In this document: positions 25,115-36,179 of the stretch, one piece after another
Position numbering within the stretch: position 1 is the first letter of the stretch
Layout: each line of letters opens with the position of its first letter
DNA from: Bacillota bacterium
Lineage (GTDB): Bacteria; Bacillota; Desulfitobacteriia; Desulfitobacteriales; JAJXUE01
Assembly (NCBI GenBank): GCA_021811155.1
Contig: JAJZPO010000023.1
Coordinates: 1 to 36,303, forward strand
Reading direction: 5' to 3'
Length of the DNA stretch: 36,303 bases
Translations under genes and position numbers: made by a program
The notes under the pieces: model-generated
What the model was told of the DNA's origin: nothing
Databases searched by the model: none
The model's input: only the letters and a program-made list of their open reading frames with translations

Positions 25115-25143
25115 TTTATATCATCCGACTATGGTGCTATACT
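25115..25143 (+). promoter_or_regulatory. Promoter candidate for the HTH-Fic pair
   Basis: TTTATA at 25115-25120 and TATACT at 25138-25143 are 17 bases apart in an AT-rich stretch. Transcription would begin near 25150, leaving a very short leader before AGAGGTGA (25153-25160) and the TTG start. The -35 matches the consensus at four of six positions. Confidence 0.45.
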
Positions 25144-25164
25144 GTATACCAAGAGGTGATTGTA

Positions 25165-25374
25165 TTGACAAACACACAGAAGATTAAAATGACGCTTGCG
25201 TTCATTGGCAAAAGCGAAGCATGGTTAGCAAAAGAAATCGGCTCGACGCCGCAAGCCTTTAACCAGCGGATGAAAACAGACAAATTCTCAACAGTAGAGC
25301 TTGAGGGGATAGCCAAAGCGCTGGGAGCTGTTTATTTTTCCGCTTTTGAATTTCCTGACGGGACAAAAATATAA
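25165..25374 (+). CDS. Small helix-turn-helix protein
   Basis: A 69-residue protein beginning at a TTG preceded by AGAGGTGAT at the right spacing; the in-frame codons further upstream translate an AT-rich promoter region and are not credible. IGKSEAWLAKEIGSTPQAFN is a Cro/CI-like helix-turn-helix in which the second helix would read DNA, followed by a third helix (STVELEGIAKALG). It is short for a full XRE repressor but normal for the compact family seen in Firmicutes. Its stop overlaps the ATG of the fic gene by one base (TAATG), so the two are translationally coupled; it may autoregulate the pair or act as an antitoxin-like partner. Confidence 0.75.
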   Translation: MTNTQKIKMTLAFIGKSEAWLAKEIGSTPQAFNQRMKTDKFSTVELEGIAKALGAVYFSAFEFPDGTKI

Positions 25375-26147
25375 TGGGGGGTTTGGCAGGGATGAAAATG
25401 ACCATATATGAAAAAATTGACCGCTGCCATGCGGCTATTGGTGCGGTCCGCCCCTTCGAAGGTCACATGCTGGAGCAAATAAAAGCCTATTACCGTATCG
25501 GGCTGACATGGTCTTCCAATGCCCTTGAAGGGAATACTCTGACCGAAACCGAAACAAAGGTATTGCTGGAGGATGGGCTGACAACTGGCGGGAAGCCGCT
25601 CCGTGACACCTTTGAGGCGCTCGGGCATGCACAGGCGTATGACTTCATGTTCACGCTGCTTCGCTCCCGGAAAATCACCGAAGCCGACACGCTGACCATG
25701 CACCGGATGTTCTATCGGGAAATTGACGAAGCCTACGCTGGCAAATACCGCGATAAGCAGGTGTTTATCACCGGGTCAAAGTATCCGCTATGTAAACCGG
25801 ATCATATCACTGGCGAGATGGCGAAGCTCTTTGCTTGGGTTGCGTCTGAAAGGGATAAATTTCACCCGGTGGAGTTCGCCGCACAGCTTCACAAGCGGTT
25901 TGTCTTTATCCATCCCTTCATCGACGGAAATGGGAGGCTCTCCAGGCTCCTGATGAATACCGCCCTGATTCAAGACGGGTATATGCTGGCGGTTATCCCT
26001 CCGGTTCTGCGTCAGGAATATATAAATATGCTGGATCTCGCCCATAAGGATGACCGTCCCTTTATGGACTTCATCGCTGAGCGGGTCTATGAAACGCAGA
26101 AGGAAATCATGCGCCTCCTGCATATCCCTCTCCCGGACATGAAATAA
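25374..26147 (+). CDS. Class II Fic family protein (predicted AMPylase)
   Basis: A protein of about 257 residues with the complete Fic catalytic motif HPFIDGNGRLSR (residues 180-191). Fic enzymes typically transfer AMP from ATP to Ser, Thr or Tyr hydroxyls of target proteins; the His is the base and the acidic Asp binds Mg2+. An N-terminal SNALEG (residues 48-53) matches the inhibitory motif [S/T]xxxE[G/N], which puts the glutamate finger in class II, so activity should be self-restrained. The start may be the ATG at 25374 (coupled to the HTH gene) or MKMTIYEK at 25392. The target is unknown. It lies between the regulator gene and guaA and looks like an accessory insertion. Confidence 0.9.
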   Translation: MGGLAGMKMTIYEKIDRCHAAIGAVRPFEGHMLEQIKAYYRIGLTWSSNALEGNTLTETETKVLLEDGLTTGGKPLRDTFEALGHAQAYDFMFTLLRSRKITEADTLTMHRMFYREIDEAYAGKYRDKQVFITGSKYPLCKPDHITGEMAKLFAWVASERDKFHPVEFAAQLHKRFVFIHPFIDGNGRLSRLLMNTALIQDGYMLAVIPPVLRQEYINMLDLAHKDDRPFMDFIAERVYETQKEIMRLLHIPLPDMK

Positions 26148-26286
26148 AAAGGGCTGGTTCCTCCTGCGGAGGCTTAACTGTTCGCACTGCCAGAAGCTGC
26201 ACCTGGAGCTTACTGCCTTCATGCAGCCTAAAAAGCACTACGACGCCCGTCTGATTGAGGCCGTGCCGGCCGCCTGTATGATATAA
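26146..26286 (+). pseudogene. Fragment of a DUF6431-like zinc-ribbon protein
   Basis: One open stretch reads GWFLLRRLNCSHCQKLHLEL and continues PKKHYDARLIEAV before a TAA at 26284. It resembles, from memory, the RRLxCxxCxxxHxELP and PYKRYxxExIE segments of DUF6431 proteins that accompany transposable elements in clostridia. It has no start codon and begins directly behind the fic stop, so it would be a remnant. The assignment is tentative. Confidence 0.4.
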
Positions 26287-26319
26287 GCACGGGGATGTAT
26301 CCGGCAAATTGGACGCCCT

Positions 26320-27852
26320 CTACTCCCACTCAATCGTTCCCGGGGGCTTGCTGGTAATGTCATACACCACCCGGTTGATGCCCCGGACCTCGTTCACAAT
26401 CCGGTTAGAGATTCTCTCCAGCACCTCATATGGGAGCCTCGCCCAGTCAGCGGTCATGGCGTCGTCGCTGGTCACCGCCCGGACGACCACCGGGTAGGCG
26501 TAGGTCCGCTCGTCCCCCATCACACCCACACTTTGGATGGAGGGGAGAACGGCGAAGGACTGCCAGAGCTCCCGGTACAAGCCGGCCTGCCTGATTTCGT
26601 CCAGGAGGATGGCGTCGGCCTCCCGCAGCAGGTCCAGTTTTTCCGGCGTAATTTCCCCGATAATCCGGATGGCCAAGCCTGGCCCCGGGAAGGGCTGCCG
26701 CCAGACGATTTCCTCCGGCAAACCCAGTTCCAGTCCCACAGCCCGCACCTCGTCCTTGAACAGGAGCCGGAGCGGCTCGATAAGTTCAAACTGCATATCC
26801 TCCGGCAGCCCGCCGACGTTGTGGTGGGTTTTTATGGTGGCAGCCGTGGCCGTGCCGCTTTCCACCACATCAGGGTAAAGGGTGCCCTGGACCAGGAAGT
26901 CCACCTGGCCAAGTTTTCCGGCCTCATCCTCGAACAGCCGGATGAACTCATTGCCAATCAGCTTGCGTTTGGTCTCAGGGTCCGAGACACCGCCCACTTT
27001 GGCCATAAAACGTTCCCGGGCATCCACAAACACCAGGTTCATATTGAATTTGCCGGTGAAGGTCCGCTTGACCTGCTCGGCCTCGTCCTTGCGCATAAAG
27101 CCATGGTCCACAAACACGCAGGTCAGCCGGTCACCCAGGGCACGGTGGACCAGGACGGCAGCTACGGAAGAATCCACTCCCCCGCTCAAGGCACAGAGCA
27201 CTTTCCTCTTCCCGGCCTGACGGCGGATATCCTCAATCTGGGCGTCGATGAAGGAACCCATGGTCCATTCCCCGGCACAGCCGCAAATATCAAAGAGGAA
27301 ATGTTCCAGCATCGCCTGTCCTTCCGGGGTATGCTTTACCTCCGGGTGGAACTGGACGCCATAAAAACCCCGCTCCACAGCCGCGATGGCAGCTGACGGG
27401 GTGTGCTGGGTGAAACCGGTAACTTTGAAACCTTCCGGCAGAGCTTCCACCGAGTCTCCATGACTCATCCAGACCTGAATCTCCTGCGGCAGGCCCTGGA
27501 ACAGGCCTACCCGTTCACCCACCTGCAGCATGGTTTTGCCGTACTCCCTCACCCCTGCCTGGGAAACCCTGCCGCCAAGCTGGTGTACCATCAACTGCTG
27601 GCCATAGCATATGCCCAGGATGGGAACGCCCAATTCGTAAACCGCAGGGTCGCAATATGGCGCGTTTTCTGCATAAACGCTTAAAGGCCCGCCGGAAAAA
27701 ATTATTCCTTTCGGGTTCATCTCTTTTAGCTTTTCTAAGGGAATGTTGTAGGGCACCATTTCAGAATAGACTTTGGCCTCCCTCACCCTTCTGGCAATCA
27801 GCTGGTTGTACTGGCCGCCAAAATCCAGGACTACTACAAGCTCGTGTTTCAT
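26320..27852 (-). CDS. guaA: GMP synthase (glutamine-hydrolysing)
   Basis: Converts XMP to GMP using glutamine and ATP in the cytoplasm. The 510 residues comprise a class I glutamine amidotransferase domain (catalytic Cys in GICYGQQL near residue 82, FHPEV with the His/Glu partners), an ATP-pyrophosphatase domain with the P-loop SGGVDSS, and the C-terminal dimerisation domain ending KPPGTIEWE, all complete. GAGAAAGGG precedes the ATG. It follows hpt on the same strand but is separated by an intrinsic terminator, so it has an independent or read-through promoter. Confidence 0.98.
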   Translation of the reverse strand: MKHELVVVLDFGGQYNQLIARRVREAKVYSEMVPYNIPLEKLKEMNPKGIIFSGGPLSVYAENAPYCDPAVYELGVPILGICYGQQLMVHQLGGRVSQAGVREYGKTMLQVGERVGLFQGLPQEIQVWMSHGDSVEALPEGFKVTGFTQHTPSAAIAAVERGFYGVQFHPEVKHTPEGQAMLEHFLFDICGCAGEWTMGSFIDAQIEDIRRQAGKRKVLCALSGGVDSSVAAVLVHRALGDRLTCVFVDHGFMRKDEAEQVKRTFTGKFNMNLVFVDARERFMAKVGGVSDPETKRKLIGNEFIRLFEDEAGKLGQVDFLVQGTLYPDVVESGTATAATIKTHHNVGGLPEDMQFELIEPLRLLFKDEVRAVGLELGLPEEIVWRQPFPGPGLAIRIIGEITPEKLDLLREADAILLDEIRQAGLYRELWQSFAVLPSIQSVGVMGDERTYAYPVVVRAVTSDDAMTADWARLPYEVLERISNRIVNEVRGINRVVYDITSKPPGTIEWE

Positions 27853-27904
27853 GCCGCACGCCCTTTCTCTATGTCAAAACAAATTTTAGCCTTTTTCAAT
27901 AATT

Positions 27905-27949
27905 ATATAAAAAGAGCCGGAAGAAGTCCAACCTTCTCCCCGGCCCTCT
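27905..27949 (-). terminator. Intrinsic terminator after hpt
   Basis: On the minus strand an imperfect GC-rich hairpin (AGAGGGCCGG on one arm, CCGGCTCT on the other, with an inner GAAG/CTTC) is followed by TTTTTAT, 15 bases after the hpt stop. The other strand also runs into six Ts, so it may work in both directions. Confidence 0.75.
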
Positions 27950-27964
27950 GCGTTTTTTAAAGCC

Positions 27965-28504
27965 CTATTTGCTGTATGCTTCCGGCTTTAACACCCCTAT
28001 GTAGGGCAGGTGGCGGAACCGTTCGCTGAAATCCAGGCCATAGCCGACAACAAATTCATCGGGAATGCTGAACCCATTGTAATCCGGCGCCACCTCCACT
28101 TTGCGGCGGCTGGGTTTATCCAGCAGTGTGCATACCTTGACACTCAATGGCCCCCTGGCTATCAGGTTTTCCACCAGGTATTTCAGAGTCAGGCCCGTAT
28201 CTATAATGTCCTCTACGATCAGGATGTGGGTTTCCTCAACGCTGCGTTCCAGGTCTTTCATGATCCGCACCACGCCGGAGGATTCGGTTGAAGTCCCGTA
28301 ACTGGAGACCGCCATGAAGTCCAGGGCCAGTGGGACCTTGATTTCCCGCACCAGGTCACTCATAAAAATTACGGCGCCCTTTAAAATCCCCACCACCAGG
28401 AGATTCTTTCCCTGGTAGTCTTGGGAAATGGTTGCGCCCAGTTCCTTTATTTTGGCCTGGATTTCTTCCGCGGTCAATAAAACTTTGCCAATCTCAGATT
28501 CCAT
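27965..28504 (-). CDS. hpt: Hypoxanthine phosphoribosyltransferase
   Basis: Salvages hypoxanthine and guanine with PRPP to IMP and GMP. The 179-residue type I phosphoribosyltransferase carries the PRPP loop [17 protein letters not shown] and the conserved [16 protein letters not shown] flexible loop. The ATG at 28504 has GGGGGAGGT upstream; codons upstream of it are not homologous to the family. Neighbouring guaA makes this a purine pair. In other Firmicutes hpt sits near tilS/ftsH, so the context here differs. Confidence 0.97.
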   Translation of the reverse strand: MESEIGKVLLTAEEIQAKIKELGATISQDYQGKNLLVVGILKGAVIFMSDLVREIKVPLALDFMAVSSYGTSTESSGVVRIMKDLERSVEETHILIVEDIIDTGLTLKYLVENLIARGPLSVKVCTLLDKPSRRKVEVAPDYNGFSIPDEFVVGYGLDFSERFRHLPYIGVLKPEAYSK

Positions 28505-28559
28505 GTTTTTCAACCTCCCCCGCCGATTGTAACAATAAGACGTACATTTGTCAAATTTG

Positions 28560-30713
28560 TCAAGTATTTGTTCGTGTATCTTCTTCCCAGCCCGCTTTGA
28601 CCAGTTCCAGATTGCGCTCTGCCAGCTCAACCTCTGCCTGGGTGGGACTAGACCTGCTGTAACGCGCTTGCTCAAAGAGAGCAGTCAGGGAGCTGATTGG
28701 TTCAGCCAGGGAGCGGAAATGTTCGGCCTGGAGCGCGGCAAATTCCCTGGCTGTCTGGTTTGGCCGCCTGGGCCTGCCCATCTTCGCCATCAGGCGCAGG
28801 AAAGAGCGGTAGAAGAGGAGAATCAGCCTGCGGGGAGTTCGCCGGCGTGCGATCACAAAAGATCCCCCTGCCGAAGCTTTGACCCGGCGCTTTCTCCACC
28901 ACATAAAGGCTGCACCCAGGCACACTATTAATATGCCCAAAACCCCTGCCAATTCACCTGTCTTTATAACCCCGCCGCTGTTTGGAGTGGGGTTTTGTCT
29001 TTGCTGATTTTGCGCCGCATCGCTTTCCTCTGCAGCCGGAAGGGAAAAGCTCTTGGTCGGCTCGAATGAAATCCAGCCCACTCCGTTGAAGTAAATTTCT
29101 ACCCAGGCATGCATGTTTTCCGCGCTCACCTGGTAAGTCCCCGGTCTGCGTTCGTTCACAGTTCCGCTCGTATAGCCGGTCACCCACCTGCTGGGCAAGC
29201 CCACACTCCTGGCCATGACCGCCATGGCGGTGGAATAATAGGTGCAATAGCCTCGCTTGATTTCCAGGAAGTAGTCCACAAAGTCCCGGTCCGGAGGTGT
29301 GGGGGGTGGGTTAAGATCGTAGACAAAACCGGCGTTGGTCTGAAAATAATCCGCCAGGGCTTTGGCTTTGTCGTAAGGGTTATCCTTGCCGTCCGTAATT
29401 TGCCGGGCCAGTTCCTGAACCCTTGCGGGCACGTCCGGCAGAGCCAGGTAGTTTCGTCTGATGTCGAGCGGATAATCCGTACCGGATTTCCGCAGCGCTG
29501 CCACAGATTGCCGATCCAGGACCGGTACCTGCGAGGTCACCTTATACACCGAATCGCCGGTCAGCTTCCCCAGCCAGTTATCGTCATAATCCTCATTCAC
29601 ACTTTTGTCCAGACCAGATACCTGCTGGATCATGGCAGCGCCAAACAGGACAGGGGAAGACGTAAAATTGCCGCCCATCCGGAAGGTCTGCTCCACTGAT
29701 TGGGTTTTGATGCCCCGGTATTGGGTTTTTGCAGGCTGCAGGTTGCCATGCCGCTCAATCCAGCCTTTACCGGTATAGACGTTCTTGGCCCCGCCCCGCC
29801 AGTATGCCTCTATCGGACTCGTCACACTCATGACATAGGTAGTGTCCGGTTTCCAAGGCCCGCCAAGTCTGGTATCCGACCAGCCAAAGCCGGTTGTGGT
29901 CCTGTTGCTCTCCGTGGGTTTGTCTCCGTTATGGTCATTGGGCTGAGCGGTCGAGGCAGGACTGGCGCCGGAAAGCCGGTCCGCCAGCTCTACAAGCTGC
30001 GGGTTATTTTGCAGGATAGATGCCCTGGCGCTGGGCAGGGCTACCGCCAGGCTTACCACCAAGGCAACAAGCAGGAAGGCTTCGAATATCCAGCCCGGGG
30101 ACAGATCTTCGCCGCGCCGGACACCTGCTGCAGCCCATTCAGCCTGAAGTCTGGCCAGGCGCACCAGGCTCAGCAAAAGAAGTCCTGCCAGCATGTAGGC
30201 AAAGTTGGCCCCGGTAAAGGAGCGGTTTACGTAGGAAAACATAAGGCCCTGCAGTACCAGGCCCAAGACCAGGAGCCCTGCAATTTTGCCCTTTTTCATC
30301 AGTCGCCTCAAAGAAAATGCGGCTGCAAACCAGGCCAGGGCCATGCCCGCCAGCGCATAGGCGGCAGGGGCAGCCTCCAGATACCGCCCCGCCATCAGCG
30401 CCCTGACACTTCCGTTCAGGTCGTCATAGAGGTAACCGAGCCAGGCTGTATCCGTGAGACTCTGCAGGTAAAAGGAGTTGTGAACGAAGTAGAGAATGCT
30501 AAGGCTCCCGACCAACAGGTTGGAAAGGTAGAGTCCCAGGGTCAGTTTTAGCTGCGTGACCAGAATGGCCAGCAAAACCACAGCGGTCAGAGGAACCAAC
30601 TGGCTTGTCCAATTCCAGCCCTTCACTGTGCTGTATACCAGGGATTCCAGCAGGGCGAACAAGAGCAGGGGATACAAGGCCACCTGCCAGGACCTATACT
30701 GCTCCCGGCGCAT
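28560..30713 (-). CDS. Membrane transglutaminase-like protein (TgpA/DUF3488-DUF4129 type)
   Basis: A protein of about 717 residues. The N-terminal 190 or so residues form six or seven transmembrane helices, followed by an external region containing a transglutaminase-like core: [20 protein letters not shown] (catalytic Cys), HAWVEIYF (His) and GWISFEPT (Asp/Glu region). A further transmembrane helix ([18 protein letters not shown]) and a C-terminal DUF4129-type cytoplasmic tail end it. The physiological substrate is unknown. It overlaps the DUF58 gene by 20 bases if the ATG at 30713 is used, which I prefer; an upstream start exists. It forms a unit with DUF58 and MoxR. Confidence 0.9.
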   Translation of the reverse strand: MRREQYRSWQVALYPLLLFALLESLVYSTVKGWNWTSQLVPLTAVVLLAILVTQLKLTLGLYLSNLLVGSLSILYFVHNSFYLQSLTDTAWLGYLYDDLNGSVRALMAGRYLEAAPAAYALAGMALAWFAAAFSLRRLMKKGKIAGLLVLGLVLQGLMFSYVNRSFTGANFAYMLAGLLLLSLVRLARLQAEWAAAGVRRGEDLSPGWIFEAFLLVALVVSLAVALPSARASILQNNPQLVELADRLSGASPASTAQPNDHNGDKPTESNRTTTGFGWSDTRLGGPWKPDTTYVMSVTSPIEAYWRGGAKNVYTGKGWIERHGNLQPAKTQYRGIKTQSVEQTFRMGGNFTSSPVLFGAAMIQQVSGLDKSVNEDYDDNWLGKLTGDSVYKVTSQVPVLDRQSVAALRKSGTDYPLDIRRNYLALPDVPARVQELARQITDGKDNPYDKAKALADYFQTNAGFVYDLNPPPTPPDRDFVDYFLEIKRGYCTYYSTAMAVMARSVGLPSRWVTGYTSGTVNERRPGTYQVSAENMHAWVEIYFNGVGWISFEPTKSFSLPAAEESDAAQNQQRQNPTPNSGGVIKTGELAGVLGILIVCLGAAFMWWRKRRVKASAGGSFVIARRRTPRRLILLFYRSFLRLMAKMGRPRRPNQTAREFAALQAEHFRSLAEPISSLTALFEQARYSRSSPTQAEVELAERNLELVKAGWEEDTRTNT

Positions 30714-31944
30714 AACGGACAAGCGGCTCACCTCCCAGTACCCGGGCCAGGTTTTCATCCTCAATGCCGGCAAAATAACTGATCCCAGTCAGATACTCGG
30801 GCTTTTCCCGGGCGGGACCCACCTGGACCACCGCTATGGCATAACCTCTCTGCCGCAGAATTTTAAACGTTCCCCCGAGCCTCTCATCTGCCACCGGCGT
30901 GACAAACAAGAGGGTGGTACCCGGAACAAAGCTCCGGCTTTCCAGCAGGGCAGCATGTTCGAAGGAACTCTCACCCAACTCAGCCAGGGCAAGGTGTTCC
31001 ATGGATTTCAATAACTGCCCGGCATCACGGCTGGGCGGCTGGACATACAGGTCGAGACCATTGCTGACCAATCCGTAGCGCAGCCTGCGGCGAAAACAAT
31101 AATCGGCTAACGAGGCGGCTGCGGTGACGGCGGTCTCCACTACCTGGTCCGGCAGACCGCTGTAGGCCCCGGCAGATAAGTTAAGGAAAATACCCAGTTC
31201 CGGCGCTGTATGCAGGTCGTATTCTTTGACCTGGAGGAGACCTGTACGGGCGGTAGCCCGCCAGTGAATCCGGTTTACAGGGTCGCCCTGGGCATACCTC
31301 CTGGCGCCGGTCGGTCCTGTCAGGTCCTCGCTGGCACTTCGCAGTACAGAGGAGCTTCCCAGGATCTGAAAGGCCGGCACTGCTGCCCGTTCCAATTCAA
31401 TTATTTTCGGATAAACTATCACGGTTTTGGCAGAAGCCATGGCCTTTGAACGCACAAAAATACCAAACAAATCCCCCGAGCGCAGACGGGCCGAGCCCAG
31501 GCCGTAGAGCCCCCGCTTATTGCAGGTGATATGGTAGGTAAAGGACCGCTTTTCTCCCCGTCTCAAACCAGTTACCACGGTCTGACTGCCGTAAGTAAGC
31601 TGAAATTCCGGCGGAAGCTCCAACTGCAATTCCAACCAGGGAACGGAAAGCAAGGCGCCGTTTTCCAGTTCTACCTCCAGGCTTAAAGTTCCCCCTACCT
31701 GGGAGCGCTGCGTTTGAATCCGCGTCTGATACTTGAGCCTTTTCCATGCCTCAGAATTCCAAACCCAGGCAAGCAGCAGCACTCCGGCCAGGGAGTAAAG
31801 CATAAAGGAAGGAAGGGCGTCTCCCTCTGCCCTGGAATAGATATACACCAGCACAACTCCCGCGAGAAAAACCTGGTTGAGAGCTGGCGTGAAACGCCGC
31901 CTGAAGCGGGAAATCCCGGCGAGGAACCCTTTCAACCTGAACAT
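30694..31944 (-). CDS. DUF58 domain protein
   Basis: A 416-residue protein with two N-terminal hydrophobic segments (VFLAGVVLVYIYS and YSLAGVLLLAWVW), a beta-rich middle, and the DUF58 core with DLTGPTGARRYAQGDPVNRI and HWRATARTGLLQVKEY, a vWA-like fold. DUF58 proteins occur with MoxR ATPases and transglutaminases and are thought to bind metal or protein partners during assembly of extracytoplasmic complexes; the function here is not established. It lies one base after moxR and runs into the transglutaminase gene. Confidence 0.9.
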   Translation of the reverse strand: MFRLKGFLAGISRFRRRFTPALNQVFLAGVVLVYIYSRAEGDALPSFMLYSLAGVLLLAWVWNSEAWKRLKYQTRIQTQRSQVGGTLSLEVELENGALLSVPWLELQLELPPEFQLTYGSQTVVTGLRRGEKRSFTYHITCNKRGLYGLGSARLRSGDLFGIFVRSKAMASAKTVIVYPKIIELERAAVPAFQILGSSSVLRSASEDLTGPTGARRYAQGDPVNRIHWRATARTGLLQVKEYDLHTAPELGIFLNLSAGAYSGLPDQVVETAVTAAASLADYCFRRRLRYGLVSNGLDLYVQPPSRDAGQLLKSMEHLALAELGESSFEHAALLESRSFVPGTTLLFVTPVADERLGGTFKILRQRGYAIAVVQVGPAREKPEYLTGISYFAGIEDENLARVLGGEPLVRYAPGAV

Positions 31945-31945
31945 G

Positions 31946-32896
31946 CTAAGCCTCCAGCGGGACTGGAACCTGGTTCAGAATATCGGTTACCAGGACCTCA
32001 GGACTGTATCCATTCAACTGGGCCTCCGGCTTCAGAATGATCCTGTGGGGCAAAGCCCAGCGGGCAGCCAATTTAATATCATCGGGTATGACATAGTCAC
32101 GACCTTCAATCCCCGCCAAAGCCTGGGCGCCTTTAAACACTGCCAGGCTGCCCCGGGGGCTGGCCCCAAGGTAAACCTGGGAGTGGTTGCGCAGACTGTG
32201 AATCAAACGGACAATATAATTTTTTAAGCTCTGGTCCACGTGGATTTCTTTTACCGCCTCCCCGGCCTGCAGAATTTCCCTGATTTTAGCCACCTGTTCC
32301 AGTTTGTCCACCGGGTGAACATGCTGCAGACGGCCCAGGAGATTAACTTCTTCCTGAAAGTCCGGATAGCCCAGATGCAGCTTGAACATAAATCTGTCCA
32401 GCTGGGCCTCAGGCAGAGGAAAAGTACCCTCATACTCGATGGGGTTTTGGGTCGCCAACACAAAAAACGGTTCAGGAATAGGGTATGTGTCCCCATCTGC
32501 AGTAATCTGCGCCTCTTCCATCGCCTCCAACAGGGCGGACTGGGTTTTGGGGGAAGTACGGTTAATTTCGTCAGCCAGGACCACATTAGCCATAACCGGC
32601 CCGGGCCTGAATTCAAACTCTCCGGTTTTTTGATTGAACACGGAAACCCCGGTAACATCAGTGGGCAGCAAGTCCGGCGTAAACTGGATGCGTTTGAAGC
32701 TGCAGCCTACGGATTTGGCCAGGGCTTTAACCAACATGGTCTTGCCCACCCCCGGCACATCCTCCAACAAAACATGGCCCCGGCAGTATAGAGCCGCCAG
32801 AGCTAACTTGACAACCTCCCGCTTGCCGAGAATTACTCTGCCTACGTTGTCAATGATGGTTTCGCTTAACCGCTGAACATATTGTTGCTGGGTCAT
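31946..32896 (-). CDS. MoxR family AAA+ ATPase
   Basis: A 316-residue AAA+ ATPase. Walker A is DVPGVGKTMLVKAL, Walker B VVLADEINRTSP, and sensor 1 FVLATQNPIEYEGTFPLPEAQLDRF, the MoxR fingerprint. It probably acts as a chaperone-like remodeller for the neighbouring DUF58/vWA protein. The ATG at 32896 has GGGAGG seven bases upstream; an alternative start 13 codons earlier lacks one. First gene of the moxR-DUF58-transglutaminase unit. Confidence 0.93.
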   Translation of the reverse strand: MTQQQYVQRLSETIIDNVGRVILGKREVVKLALAALYCRGHVLLEDVPGVGKTMLVKALAKSVGCSFKRIQFTPDLLPTDVTGVSVFNQKTGEFEFRPGPVMANVVLADEINRTSPKTQSALLEAMEEAQITADGDTYPIPEPFFVLATQNPIEYEGTFPLPEAQLDRFMFKLHLGYPDFQEEVNLLGRLQHVHPVDKLEQVAKIREILQAGEAVKEIHVDQSLKNYIVRLIHSLRNHSQVYLGASPRGSLAVFKGAQALAGIEGRDYVIPDDIKLAARWALPHRIILKPEAQLNGYSPEVLVTDILNQVPVPLEA

Positions 32897-32983
32897 GGAA
32901 ATCCTCCCAAATTCTGTTGATGTTACTGGATTCAACCAATTATCCCGATATTCCTGCCGCTTAGATTAGATAATTCTTACAGG

Positions 32984-33286
32984 AGAATTCAGAATTCAGA
33001 CTCCCATGCCTCTACGCGGCACCACTGATGAATGAAACAGGATTAGTGGGAAGATCAATGAGGAAGCGAGCCGAAAAGCATGCTAGGCGACGTAGTCTGC
33101 TGAACGGAGCAGAAAGAAAATTCGACCCGGGCAGACCCAAAAAGGCTTGTTTCAGGGCAGGAGTCAGGAGTCAGAATACTTTAAGAAAACGATTTGGGTC
33201 ATGGGTGAGTCACTTGAGCGCCCCCCAGCCGACCCGTTTTCAGGCTCTCACATATTCTGACTCCTGACTTCTGACTTCTGAATTCT
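32984..33286. mobile_element. Candidate MITE-like non-coding element
   Basis: The 435-base gap between moxR and the next gene has no credible gene. It holds an approximately 303-base segment whose ends are inverted: AGAATTCAGAATTCAGA at 32984-33000 and its near complement (16 of 17) at the right edge. A further inverted copy, AGGAGTCAGGAGTCAGAAT, lies at 33159-33177 facing the right end. The right 33 bases recur exactly at 11712-11744. The interior has a small CTGCT/AGCAG hairpin and no recognisable protein. No target-site duplication could be established. Confidence 0.4.
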
Positions 33287-33299
33287 GCTAAATTAGAAT

Positions 33300-33321
33300 G
33301 GCTGCGCCTAATGGCGCAGCC
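33300..33321 (-). terminator. Hairpin downstream of the hypothetical gene
   Basis: GGCTGCGCC and GGCGCAGCC form a nine-base-pair stem with a TAAT loop, 11 bases after the stop of the minus-strand hypothetical gene. The following minus-strand bases (ATTCTAATTT) are only moderately T-rich, so termination strength is uncertain. Confidence 0.6.
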
Positions 33322-33331
33322 GCTCCCACTA

Positions 33332-34030
33332 TTAAATTGGCGCCTTTATTTCAATACCTTGGCCGAAATCCTTAAAGTCAACGGTCATCGTGAGGATAGT
33401 TTGGGGTTGCACCCTGCTCTTGGCCTTTAACACTCCTTTTACCAAGTAATTGGATTTGCTGACGTAAAGGGTATAGCTAAAATCGGTCCAAAGCGCTTCC
33501 ATTAACTGATTCTGGATGTTAGGTTTCAGTTGAAAAACCAATGTCTTCTGGCCGTTTACCTTCTCAGACCCTAGATGCTTCACCTCCCCCAAATCCTTGA
33601 AATTAAAGCTCGACAGGGGATTCAGCTCTGCCATAAAGACTTCCTGGGCAGCGGGAGGGCCGCCTTTGATCGTCATCCACCTCTTGGAGAAGGTGTCCTT
33701 TTGATACAAAGCGCTGCCAAGCTGGTAAATGTCGACCTCAGAACCGTACATGATTCCCTTGACGTGGGCGCTTGTTGCGTTTTTCTCCCCCGCCACCTGG
33801 GTCCACAGCTTGTTGCTCCCGTCCGTTGTCATCTGCTGGGTAATGGAGTAGCGAAAGGTCTTGCTCTCAGCAGTCTTCTGCAAGGCAATCTTCAATGATT
33901 CTTGGGGTTCCGCCCCGGTCAGCAGCCGGTAGCCAATGACCCCCGCACAGATAAGCCCGAGAACCACCACCGCGCTAATAATCCTTCTTCGCAAACCCCT
34001 CACCCTTTCGGAGCCTACCCCTCTAAGCAA
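33332..34030 (-). CDS. Membrane-anchored hypothetical protein, possibly LolA/LppX-like
   Basis: Not confidently recognised. The 232-residue frame starts with a basic segment (RGLRRR) and one hydrophobic helix (IISAVVVLGLICAGVIGYRLL), so it is exported and membrane-anchored; there is no lipobox Cys. The remainder is beta-rich with the alternating pattern of LolA/LppX-like lipid-handling folds (MYGSEVDIYQLGSALYQKD, EKVNGQKTLVFQLKP, VKGVLKAKSRVQPQTILT). The start is a TTG; no good ribosome binding site was found, so the true start may lie slightly downstream. It stands alone between the groEL terminator and its own hairpin. Confidence 0.6.
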   Translation of the reverse strand: MLRGVGSERVRGLRRRIISAVVVLGLICAGVIGYRLLTGAEPQESLKIALQKTAESKTFRYSITQQMTTDGSNKLWTQVAGEKNATSAHVKGIMYGSEVDIYQLGSALYQKDTFSKRWMTIKGGPPAAQEVFMAELNPLSSFNFKDLGEVKHLGSEKVNGQKTLVFQLKPNIQNQLMEALWTDFSYTLYVSKSNYLVKGVLKAKSRVQPQTILTMTVDFKDFGQGIEIKAPI

Positions 34031-34113
34031 ACCATACGAAGCCCGGCGCCTAAATATTACTGGAATTGGGTGGGAAAGAATTCTCCACTCCAGACATTCT
34101 TACCTGCAAAGAC

Positions 34114-34150
34114 CCAAAAAATAAGACCTCCGAGAGCATCGGAGGTCTTA
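34114..34150 (-). terminator. groESL intrinsic terminator
   Basis: TAAGACCTCCGA and TCGGAGGTCTTA form a 12-base-pair stem (34122-34150) with a five-base loop, followed on the minus strand by TTTTTTGG, starting 11 bases after the groEL stop. Confidence 0.9.
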
Positions 34151-34160
34151 CGGGCAGAAA

Positions 34161-35789
<1,629 letters not shown>

Positions 35790-35816
35790 TCAGGTTTTCC
35801 CTCCTTATGTATAGTG

Positions 35817-36101
35817 CTAGCCGACGATGGCTAAAATATCCGCTTGTTTCAGAATCAGGTACTCTTCGCCTTCAACCTTCACTTCGGTGCCGGCATACTT
35901 GGAGTAAATCACGCGGTCCCCAACTTTAACGTCAAGCGGTTCCCGTTCACCCTTCTCAAATTTGCCGGGGCCAACAGCGACGATTTCGCCCTCCTGGGGC
36001 TTTTCCTTGGCAGTATCCGGTAAAACGATACCGCTTTTCGTTTTTTCTTCACTTGCCAGGACCTTGATTACCACGCGGTCGGCTAGGGGTTTAATGTTCA
36101 T
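35817..36101 (-). CDS. groES: 10 kDa co-chaperonin GroES
   Basis: Heptameric lid of the GroEL chamber. The 94 residues are full length: [19 protein letters not shown] at the N-terminus, the mobile loop [18 protein letters not shown], which docks to GroEL, and [14 protein letters not shown] at the end. AAGGAGG precedes the ATG. First gene of the heat-shock operon. Confidence 0.99.
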   Translation of the reverse strand: MNIKPLADRVVIKVLASEEKTKSGIVLPDTAKEKPQEGEIVAVGPGKFEKGEREPLDVKVGDRVIYSKYAGTEVKVEGEEYLILKQADILAIVG

Positions 36102-36140
36102 GTGCTTGCAAACCTCCTTACTAGATGTTTGTGGTTATTG

Positions 36141-36167
36141 TTAGCACTCTCCAAAGGTGAGTGCTAA
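36141..36167. promoter_or_regulatory. CIRCE operator (HrcA binding site)
   Basis: TTAGCACTC and GAGTGCTAA are separated by exactly nine bases, a perfect match to the CIRCE consensus. It lies between the promoter -10 and groES. HrcA would bind here and repress groESL until heat shock; hrcA itself is outside the window. Confidence 0.97.
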
Positions 36168-36179
36168 TACCTATGTATA

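Noticed and set aside
26533-27396. Long plus-strand open frame opposite guaA
   Set aside because: Antisense to conserved guaA with no recognisable motif.
29700-30551. Long plus-strand open frame opposite the transglutaminase gene
   Set aside because: Antisense to a well-supported membrane protein; the translation has no domain-like pattern.
33028-33267. 79-codon plus-strand frame in the moxR upstream gap
   Set aside because: It runs through the TTCTGA-type repeats, is strongly basic without pattern, and has no ribosome binding site.
32984-33286. Riboswitch or structured RNA in the moxR upstream gap
   Set aside because: I compared by eye with c-di-GMP and other common riboswitch cores and saw no match; the repeat structure explains the region better.
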